Positions 16,666 to 23,481 of a DNA stretch of 42,968 bases are shown here, piece after piece. The DNA lies in contig JAOUCS010000017.1 of NCBI GenBank assembly GCA_029859645.1, forward strand, positions 1 to 42,968, written 5' to 3'. The position numbers were made by a program, and so were the translations under genes. This DNA comes from Lysobacterales bacterium. Its GTDB lineage: Bacteria; Pseudomonadota; Gammaproteobacteria; Xanthomonadales; SZUA-36. The notes under the pieces are model-generated. The model was not told the DNA's origin. It worked only from the letters and a program-made list of their open reading frames with translations, and ran no database searches. How positions within the stretch are numbered: position 1 is the first letter of the stretch; every line of letters starts with the position of its first letter.

Positions 16666-19600
16666 TTACGGGAATTCGTATGATCCCACGTCACAGGCAG
16701 AATCCCTGTCCACCCCGCGCTGGTCGGTCGCCGGACAGGCGGCATGTTCTGCCGAATCGATCGCGGGACTGCCCGGGAGCAGGGCGTGTGTTTGCGTCGG
16801 CCCGCCATTGTCGGCCAGTGGCGCCAGGCCGGCATCGGCAACCACCTGATCGCTTGCCACCGGGGCGCAGGTGCCGTCGGTGTAAACGCTGTTGCCCCGT
16901 GAATTGATTGCGACTGGACCCGGACCAAACGGCGCCAGGAAACAACCAAAGTCACCATTGCTGGCTATGATGGTGTTGTGCAGGTTTAGTGTTGCAGGTG
17001 CTGCGCCAAACGTGCCCAGGAAGAAACCACCGGCTGTTCCCGGTGGAGCCGAATTCCCGGTAACCGTGCTGTTGGATACGTTCACAACTCCGTCAGTGCT
17101 GAAAACCGCGCCACCATGCCACGGCGTGGAAACATTGCCGCTGATGGTGCTGTTGTCGATGCTTACATTACCCAGTGTGCGCAATCCGCCGCCGACATCC
17201 ATCGCCAGGTTGTTACTGATGGTGCTGCGCTCGATGTTGACGGTGCTGTTGAAGAATGAATAAATGCCGCCGGCAGCAAAGCCGGACGAGTTGTTGGAGA
17301 CCGTGCTGTCGACCAGGTTCAGGACAGACCCTTCTCCATTGTAAATCCCACCACCGCCTTGCCAGAAATCACCGCTGTCGGTCGCCATCAGGTTGTTGGT
17401 CACCGTGACATGGTCAAGGGTCAGTTCACCGTTATTGATGATGGCGCCTCCCAGCTGGAAGCCGAAACCATGGGTCATCACCAGGTGCCGGACCGTAATA
17501 TCTGCGCCTGGGTCAGCGATAAGGATGCGATCAGACCCTCCGCCATCCAGAACGATACCCGGGGCGTCGACCGCATCGACTGTGAATTGGTTGCCGGTGA
17601 CCAGCGGCCCACTGGTGAGCGCTATGGTTCCGCCTGCCAGGGCGGGATCAAACAGGATGGTTCCACCGCTGAGCACGGTGTTAAATGCCTGCCGCAAGGA
17701 ACCCGGGCCGGAATCGTCGAGGTTGGTCACAATTTTCGGAAACTGCACCAGTCGCACCTGGTCCAGCATCAGGTAGCCGCTGGCTGACCCGCCGTCGGGC
17801 AGGGCGAAGCCGTAGCCCCATACTTCGTTCAATGTCAGTCCGTCATCCGGTGCGCCATCTGGCTGTTCGGAGCTGCGTCCAAAATCTTCAAATGCCACCT
17901 CAACCAACTGCCAGCCTTCGAAATCGTCCACGAAGCTGCTTGCAAACCGTTCGGCCGTATCAGGGCCCTGGTAGACACGGACGTAATCGATGGCCGTCAC
18001 TTGCGGAAACACCAGTTCGTCACTGACCTCCCCGCCGAAGTTCCCGCCGACTGCCTGGTTCAGTAACATGAACACCGGGTCATTGAACACCCACTGGTTG
18101 GGTGCGACATCCGCCGGCGCCGCCGTGTGATAGAGAATGCCGTCGACATACCACTTGATCAGGTCGGGTTGCCACTCGATCGCGAAGGTGTGGTAATCGT
18201 TGGAAGCCGGTTCGCCGAAGTCAAAGATGTCTCCATAGGACTGACCGCCGGAATAACCCGGTCCGTGTATCGTGCCGAAAATCTCGTTGGGCAGCCGGCT
18301 GACATATTCCATGAAGTCGATTTCACCGGTTTGCGGCCAGCCGACCTGGCCGATATCTGTGCCGAGGCTCCAGAAGGCCGGCCACAGACCATCCTCGCCA
18401 TCCGGCAGCAGGATGCGTGCCTCGATGCGGCCGTAGGCAAACTCGGCCCTGCGCTGAGACAGCAGGCGTGCTGACGTGTACTCGCAGGGACCGTAATAAC
18501 ACTGGAGTGAGCCGTCGGCTTCAGCAGTGGTAATCAGCAGGTTGCCGTTGCCATCAGTGGCGGCGTTTTCCGTGCTGTCGGTGTAATACTGCAATTCATC
18601 ATTTCCCCAGCCCGGAATGCCGTTAACCGTGCCATCGCCGATCTCGTAACCCCAGTGTGCGGGGTTCGGTGGGGTGCCTGCCGGTTCATTGAATTCATCA
18701 CTCCAGACCATGGTCCACCCGGCCGGTCCGGGATCTGCTGCCCGGTTGTCCAGCAGCTGGACGGTGATGGTGTCGCCTGTATTCTGGCCGTAGTACCAGA
18801 AACTCAATCCGTCAGCCGAACTCCAGTCCTGGCCGATGGCGAAATCACGCCTGAAGGAGGCGCCCTGAGCACCGGCAGATATGGGTTGTCCGTCAAAGGT
18901 CCAGCCATTGACAGGTGCGCTGTCCGGGTCGCAGGGTAACCCCGTATCCGCGAATTTGAAGTGGAATACCAGGTCCATTTCGCCATCATTGTTCACGTCT
19001 TCCTCATGACGTCGCGCGGTACCGGTCTTTTTGTCCCTATGGCTTTCATAGGCATCGCCCAGGCTGACCGTGGTGTGGTCGACTTGAGTCGCGTCGAACG
19101 TGTCCGTGCTGTAGAGGACAACGGGAACCACACCGTTACCCTTGTTACAGATTCGACCTTTCACATCGGCATCCACCATTAGCGGAATGGTCGCCTCCAG
19201 GACGCGTTCCCAGTCGCCCTGGCCCGGCAGTGCATCGGGATCTCCGGAAGCAATTTCCGGATTGTCCAGCAATACATTGCCATGCGCTGCCCACAGGTAT
19301 GGGTAGGTTTCAAAGTCGTCCAGCAGGCTGGCATCAAAGGATTCGTCGTCGACAATTGTGCCGGTAGCCTGGGCAAAGGCAGCGGTGACATCAACGGCGT
19401 TGGCCAGCCGCAGAATGACTCGCTTGTCGCCGGTGTACTTGTTGTTGTCGAAGGTTTCAAAGTCGAAGGATTGCTCCGTCTCTCCTCCATTGACGAAAGT
19501 CAAGGTGCCGGAGGCGGGTGTGTAGTCCCGGCCAGGTGTCGCGCTGCCGGGCTCCATGTAGAAGTCGATGGAAACCTCGGCCGGGTCTTCGGCCAGCATT

Positions 19601-20334
19601 TCGCGGTTCAGCTTAACGATTATGTCGCTGCTTGTGCCTTCGGGCGTGTCGTAATTACCGCTGGAGAATGACACGGTCAGCTCCGGTATCTGGGCCTCAC
19701 CATAGATGGCAATGTTGTCCAGGAAGTAGGTCAGTTCGGCACCGGTGGCGAGTGTACCGAGCGCCCAGCCATTGACTTCCGTTAGCGTGAATCCGTCATT
19801 GGGTGCACCGTTGCCGATTTCCTTGCGACTGAACGAAGCAAAGGGAAATTCAAATAATAGCCAGCCACTGAAATTGTCGATGATTTCGACAGTCCACCGT
19901 TCAGCATCGTCAGTGGTAGAGCCGGGGTTGCGATTGTCGAGAATATCGAAGAACAGGGTGTTATTGGTATTCAGGCCATATAACCATAAGCTTACTCCTT
20001 CCGAACCGCTCCAATCCTGGGTTACCCACATGTCTGCCGTGGCGTTCTGAAAGCGCTGCAGTACTCCGCCGAAAGCTGTGACATTGGCGTCGAATTGCAG
20101 TGCGGAATTTCCGTCATCACCGATCTCATCGGCGGGAGGGTTGCTGGTGGTTGTCATTGCAACCGGGCTACCGTCGCTGAAAAGCGAATAGCCAATTTCA
20201 ATGCCGTTTCCATCAGTGCCTGCAGGAAGGCCAGATTCAAAATCTTCGATAATCGTGGGGTCGACAGCGGCAACATCCGTCACCAGGCCGAGCGTTAATA
20301 CAGAAAACAGAACGACTTTGTAAAAATTTCTCAT
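16666..20334 (-). CDS. Secreted multidomain GH16 beta-glucanase with Calx-beta and beta-helix domains
   Basis: 1,222 aa from ATG 20334, chosen because MRNFYKVVLFSVLTLGLVTDVAA is a signal peptide; open frame upstream to 20457 is probably untranslated. Approximate domain order: carbohydrate-binding-like domain 28-212; Calx-beta 217-331; start of a second carbohydrate-binding-like domain 338-383; an inserted VDADVKG/EDVNNDGEMDLVFHF module 384-488; continuation to 535; GH16 catalytic domain 536-790 with nucleophile and acid/base in GEIDFMEY (E671, D673, E676); second half of the binding-like domain 791-864; parallel beta-helix 866-1222 with repeated NSTISGN/GGGIYN units and a C-terminal choice-of-anchor-like LLPGSPAIDSA end. 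GH16 with this ExDxxE motif includes laminarinases and related beta-glucanases. It is probably exported for algal glucan use. A LacI-type operator lies upstream. Confidence 0.9.
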   Translation of the reverse strand: MRNFYKVVLFSVLTLGLVTDVAAVDPTIIEDFESGLPAGTDGNGIEIGYSLFSDGSPVAMTTTSNPPADEIGDDGNSALQFDANVTAFGGVLQRFQNATADMWVTQDWSGSEGVSLWLYGLNTNNTLFFDILDNRNPGSTTDDAERWTVEIIDNFSGWLLFEFPFASFSRKEIGNGAPNDGFTLTEVNGWALGTLATGAELTYFLDNIAIYGEAQIPELTVSFSSGNYDTPEGTSSDIIVKLNREMLAEDPAEVSIDFYMEPGSATPGRDYTPASGTLTFVNGGETEQSFDFETFDNNKYTGDKRVILRLANAVDVTAAFAQATGTIVDDESFDASLLDDFETYPYLWAAHGNVLLDNPEIASGDPDALPGQGDWERVLEATIPLMVDADVKGRICNKGNGVVPVVLYSTDTFDATQVDHTTVSLGDAYESHRDKKTGTARRHEEDVNNDGEMDLVFHFKFADTGLPCDPDSAPVNGWTFDGQPISAGAQGASFRRDFAIGQDWSSADGLSFWYYGQNTGDTITVQLLDNRAADPGPAGWTMVWSDEFNEPAGTPPNPAHWGYEIGDGTVNGIPGWGNDELQYYTDSTENAATDGNGNLLITTAEADGSLQCYYGPCEYTSARLLSQRRAEFAYGRIEARILLPDGEDGLWPAFWSLGTDIGQVGWPQTGEIDFMEYVSRLPNEIFGTIHGPGYSGGQSYGDIFDFGEPASNDYHTFAIEWQPDLIKWYVDGILYHTAAPADVAPNQWVFNDPVFMLLNQAVGGNFGGEVSDELVFPQVTAIDYVRVYQGPDTAERFASSFVDDFEGWQLVEVAFEDFGRSSEQPDGAPDDGLTLNEVWGYGFALPDGGSASGYLMLDQVRLVQFPKIVTNLDDSGPGSLRQAFNTVLSGGTILFDPALAGGTIALTSGPLVTGNQFTVDAVDAPGIVLDGGGSDRILIADPGADITVRHLVMTHGFGFQLGGAIINNGELTLDHVTVTNNLMATDSGDFWQGGGGIYNGEGSVLNLVDSTVSNNSSGFAAGGIYSFFNSTVNIERSTISNNLAMDVGGGLRTLGNVSIDNSTISGNVSTPWHGGAVFSTDGVVNVSNSTVTGNSAPPGTAGGFFLGTFGAAPATLNLHNTIIASNGDFGCFLAPFGPGPVAINSRGNSVYTDGTCAPVASDQVVADAGLAPLADNGGPTQTHALLPGSPAIDSAEHAACPATDQRGVDRDSACDVGSYEFP

Positions 20335-20434
20335 TTTATGACCTTTGCCAAATTGTGGTGATTGCGACGGCATCAGCAGTGGGTAGCGGCTATTTCCCAT
20401 GCTCCGCAAGGGCATTGATGCCAGTTGACGAACT

Positions 20435-20464
20435 AATATAAAAGAAAACGAAATCAAATGAAAG
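20435..20464 (-). promoter_or_regulatory. Putative GH16 promoter
   Basis: On the minus strand, CTTTCA (20459-20464), 18 nt, then TATATT (20435-20440), would start a transcript near 20428, about 95 nt before ATG 20334. The -35 is weak (three of six). It overlaps the LacI-type palindrome, as expected if a repressor controls it. Confidence 0.4.
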
Positions 20465-20472
20465 CGCTTACA
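20459..20472. promoter_or_regulatory. LacI-family operator-like palindrome upstream of the GH16 gene
   Basis: TGAAAGCGCTTACA fits TGnAAGCGCTTnCA: a palindrome with the central CG typical of LacI/GalR-family regulators of sugar use in gammaproteobacteria. It lies about 125 bp upstream of the GH16 start and overlaps the predicted -35. No LacI-family gene is in the window, so the regulator must be encoded elsewhere. Confidence 0.6.
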
Positions 20473-20517
20473 TTTTGTATTAACCGGGAACTATCTGGAA
20501 GAGAACGGATGAACTAT

Positions 20518-21129
20518 TCAGGCCTCTAGCTGATCGAAAAACCGTGAAGCCTGCGCGGCGGGCCGGGCCATGCATCGGCGCAGATAGGCTTCCAGCCTGC
20601 CTTCCATCGGCAACAGGCCTGCCTGGACACCTATTCTCAATGAATATGCCGCACAAATATCGGCGAGGGTAAATTCATCACAGATGTAACCGGCCGCCGG
20701 CATGCTTTCGGCGAAGGTTTTGAGTCGCCTTTGCAAAGAATCGCTCCAGAGCTCTTGCCAGGCCTCGTCGATGAAACCGGCCCTGGACAGGTAATAAAGC
20801 ACGGCAGGCATTTCCAGCGTACTGGACGAGGTGCTCATCGACTGCCAGAAGAGCTCCCGGGTTTCCCGATCCTGTGGGATCAGCCCGGCTTCCGGGTGGC
20901 GCTCGGCAAGCATGACGCAGATAGCCGTCGATTCGACCAGGAGTTTGCCGGTCACTTCGGCGGTTGGAATTTGCTCATAAGGGTTCATCTGGCGGTAGGC
21001 GTCGGTCTTGTGATCACCGGGCCTGATCCGTTCTTCTTCGATCTGGTAGCCAAGCTCATTGGCCGTCCAGCGGACCTTGCCACTGCGGTCCACATCCGCA
21101 AAGGACCAGAGTTTGATATGTCTGTTCAT
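20518..21129 (-). CDS. Glutathione S-transferase family protein
   Basis: 203 aa. A thioredoxin-like N-terminal domain carries MNPYEQIPTAEV (cis-Pro region) and the gamma-glutamyl-contacting VESTAI motif (Glu66, Ser67). The helical C-terminal domain has the capping-box segment DEFTLADICAAYSLRI. The N-terminal catalytic Ser/Tyr/Cys is not obvious: the start reads LWSFADVDRSGKVRWTAN, with Ser9 or Ser16 possible. It is a predicted cytoplasmic glutathione-dependent transferase or reductase of unknown substrate. It follows the thioredoxin-like gene by 22 nt on the same strand, so a redox or detoxification pair is likely. Confidence 0.88.
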   Translation of the reverse strand: MNRHIKLWSFADVDRSGKVRWTANELGYQIEEERIRPGDHKTDAYRQMNPYEQIPTAEVTGKLLVESTAICVMLAERHPEAGLIPQDRETRELFWQSMSTSSSTLEMPAVLYYLSRAGFIDEAWQELWSDSLQRRLKTFAESMPAAGYICDEFTLADICAAYSLRIGVQAGLLPMEGRLEAYLRRCMARPAAQASRFFDQLEA

Positions 21130-21151
21130 GGGGGCCTCCCGTTCATTCTTA

Positions 21152-21796
21152 TCAACCGCTCACCGAGTCCGGGGTCGTGATCTGCGACCGTTCGGTAATA
21201 TCCCTGACGAAGCGGAGTATCTGCTTGGAAGTATAACGGCGCGCGGGCTCCAGTTGTCCCTCATTGGTGGTTCCGATGACCTTGCCCTCAGGATCGTAAA
21301 ATATGGCTACCGGTATCCCCCTGGACAGCGTTACGCCAAGCTCTTTTGCCAGGTCTGCATTCTGATTGAACTTGCCCACGTCGACATTCACGAAAAAGAA
21401 ACGATCATCAGTGTATTGCTTCACATCCTCGCTTTTCAGCCGGCGGTGCAGGTTACGGCAGTCCAGGCACCAGTTGGCGCCGAAGGTGATCATCAGGAAT
21501 TTTTGTTCGCTGGCGGCCACCATGCGGGCCGTTGCCACCTCCGTGCGGGCGTCAGCGTTAGCGTCATAAGGCGGGGGTTCGCCATCCGCCTCCTCCCCTG
21601 GCAATAGGTGTGGTCCGAACAGGTCCTCTGTCAATTCAAGGTTTTCCGCGCGCAGTTCAGACAGCAGTTCATTCTGCGCATTGAGGCGTTCGCGACTGAC
21701 CGTTGCATAGCCCGCAAGCCACAGTGCGGAGTGATAAATCACCACGCCCGTCAAAAGGCCACCAACAAAACCCGGCCAGGAAAGGTACTTGTTAAT
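21152..21796 (-). CDS. Membrane-anchored thioredoxin-fold protein, probable ATT start
   Basis: Thioredoxin-like domain with active-site CLDC (Cys110 and Cys113 counted from ATT) in TFGANWCLDCRNLH and cis-Pro in GIPVAIFYDPEGKV, so a periplasmic thiol-disulfide reductase or DUF899/thiol:disulfide type is likely. The start is unusual. No ATG exists in frame before the domain; TTG at 21754 would give a truncated membrane helix. An ideal AAGGAGGAG at 21803-21811 lies 7 nt before ATT at 21796, and starting there gives MNKYLSWPGFVGGLLTGVV, completing an N-terminal membrane anchor through YHSALWLAGY. A coiled-coil-like linker (RLNAQNELLSELRAENLELTE) follows. It is the first gene of a pair with the GST. 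Confidence 0.8.
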   Translation of the reverse strand: MNKYLSWPGFVGGLLTGVVIYHSALWLAGYATVSRERLNAQNELLSELRAENLELTEDLFGPHLLPGEEADGEPPPYDANADARTEVATARMVAASEQKFLMITFGANWCLDCRNLHRRLKSEDVKQYTDDRFFFVNVDVGKFNQNADLAKELGVTLSRGIPVAIFYDPEGKVIGTTNEGQLEPARRYTSKQILRFVRDITERSQITTPDSVSG

Positions 21797-21978
21797 AAGT
21801 TTCTCCTCCTTTTGTGGAGAACGATCAAAGTTGATACTTAATTATTGCAGAATTTTTAATGCGCGCAGACAGCCTATAATTATCAGTAACTTAAGGGTGG
21901 TTTTATTGCAGAATCGAGAGTCATGTGCTAAACCTTAGTTTGAGTGTCCGGTATATAGGTGCCCCGGTGGTGAAAATT

Positions 21979-22455
21979 ATGAAAATTCGAGTTGTACTGA
22001 TCAGCGTATTTTTGGCCAGCCTGTTTACCGCCAATGCGATCGCCTGCGGTGACAGCCTGTACCGGGTAGGAAAGGGGGTCTCCTACCGGGTTTACACTGC
22101 TCCCCTGCCGGGCAGCGTGTTGGTATATGGGCAGTCAGAGGGCGCCAGGCAATTGGCTGAAGCGCTGGCGCAATCCGGCCATGGAGTTCGCCTGGTGGAT
22201 AACCAGGTGGAGCTCGCCGCTGAACTTGAAAGTGGCACCTACGACGTCGTGATCGCTCCCTACAGTGAACATGATTCCGTTGAAGCCAGCGCTGGCAATA
22301 TCGATTCGCTACAAACAACTTATCTGCCGGTAGCGATGGACAAAAACGAAGCACAGGCCGCAAACCAGCAATATGAAAAAGTGATGGTGGCCGACGAGGA
22401 CGAGATCAAGCACTACCTCAAAGCGATTCATAAATCGCTGAAGAGAAAAACATAA
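21979..22455 (+). CDS. Exported protein with receiver-like alpha/beta fold, unknown function
   Basis: 158 aa from ATG 21979, preferred over an upstream ATG at 21925 because it gives a clean signal peptide (MKIRVVLISVFLASLFTANAIA) before ACGDSLYRVG. The mature part alternates strands and helices: SVLVYGQSEGARQLAEALAQSGHGVRLVD, AAELESGTYDVVIAPYSEHD and YLPVAMDKNEAQAANQQYEKV. This looks like a degenerate receiver or CheY-like fold, but without a phosphorylatable Asp arrangement that I can confirm. The C-terminus is charged (IKHYLKAIHKSLKRKT). It lies 42 nt before the outer-membrane barrel gene, with a hairpin (22461-22478) between them, so the two are probably co-expressed. Confidence 0.7.
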   Translation: MKIRVVLISVFLASLFTANAIACGDSLYRVGKGVSYRVYTAPLPGSVLVYGQSEGARQLAEALAQSGHGVRLVDNQVELAAELESGTYDVVIAPYSEHDSVEASAGNIDSLQTTYLPVAMDKNEAQAANQQYEKVMVADEDEIKHYLKAIHKSLKRKT

Positions 22456-22497
22456 GAATTCACCCCGCTGTGCGGGTGGCAATTTGGGGAGACAGGG

Positions 22498-23481
22498 TTG
22501 AGGAGTCTTTTCTATACAAAGCAGGCGCGCTTCTTTTGGCTCGGCCTGCTTTGTGTTTTTCTGGCCGGACCAGCGTGGGCGCAAAGCCAGGAAAAGGGCG
22601 ACGCTTCACTACGGATCGAGTACCAGTACATCCGCACCGGTGATTTTAAAGACGACAACCTGACGTTTGATTACTGGACCACGGATTCGCATATTGCTTT
22701 GTTGTCCGGGGATTATGCGATTACGGATCGCTGGGCTGTCTATGCGGCGATTCCTTATGTGCAGAAGCGCTTCAATGCGGCTCCCAATGATCCTTTCGGT
22801 GGCGATCCGCACAATCCGAACGATCCCTGGTGGATCGATTTCGTGCCTCCGGATAAGCGCTTCATCGACGACGAAAAATTTCATGGCGGCCTGCAGGACA
22901 TGTCTTTCGGGGTGAGCTACCTGGCGTTGGACGGACCACTGGTGCTCGCGCCTTACATCGGTTACGGCTGGCCAACCACCAACTACCCCTTCTATGCCAA
23001 GGCGGCTATCGGCCAGAACTTGTGGACTCTTCCCGTTGGCGTATCGGCCACCTGGATCCCCTACTTTTCGGACTGGCAGTTCGACGGCAATCTCGCTTAC
23101 GTATTCTCGGAAAAACCACTGGATGTCAATGTCGACTACTGGCTGGCTTACTTATCCGGTCGCTACTGGATCAAACCACAGTTCGCGATGAACATCTTCT
23201 TTTCCGCCAAGTGGATCCGGGATGGTCTCGTGATGCCCTGGGACTTCACGGACGATCCTTTCTACGGCAATTACCCAGGCGATTTCGACACCATCGAGTG
23301 GTGGCAGCATGACCGCCTGGTCAGGCACCGTTTCGTCAACATGGGGATCGGTTTCGACTATTTCATGAACGATAAATACCTGCTGTCCGGTACCTATTTC
23401 CAGTCCATCTGGTTTGAGCAGACCAATGAAGTTGACCGGGCGTTCACCCTGGCCCTGACCCGCTACTGGGGAGCTGAATAA
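22498..23481 (+). CDS. Outer-membrane beta-barrel protein (transporter-like)
   Basis: 327 aa. It starts at TTG 22498, supported by GGGGAG at 22486-22491 with a 6-nt spacer; no ATG precedes the signal peptide (FFWLGLLCVFLAGPAWAQ). The mature chain is a series of amphipathic, aromatic-rich strands (SLRIEYQYIRTGDF, DRWAVYAAIPYVQKRF, PLVLAPYIGYGWPT, FAMNIFFSAKWIRDG, FDYFMNDKYLLSGTYF) ending in an aromatic residue near the C-terminus (RAFTLALTRYWGAE). This fits an outer-membrane barrel of about 12-14 strands; the cargo is unknown. It is probably co-transcribed with the exported protein upstream. Its TAA abuts the stop of the convergent TolB/TPR gene. Confidence 0.8.
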   Translation: MRSLFYTKQARFFWLGLLCVFLAGPAWAQSQEKGDASLRIEYQYIRTGDFKDDNLTFDYWTTDSHIALLSGDYAITDRWAVYAAIPYVQKRFNAAPNDPFGGDPHNPNDPWWIDFVPPDKRFIDDEKFHGGLQDMSFGVSYLALDGPLVLAPYIGYGWPTTNYPFYAKAAIGQNLWTLPVGVSATWIPYFSDWQFDGNLAYVFSEKPLDVNVDYWLAYLSGRYWIKPQFAMNIFFSAKWIRDGLVMPWDFTDDPFYGNYPGDFDTIEWWQHDRLVRHRFVNMGIGFDYFMNDKYLLSGTYFQSIWFEQTNEVDRAFTLALTRYWGAE

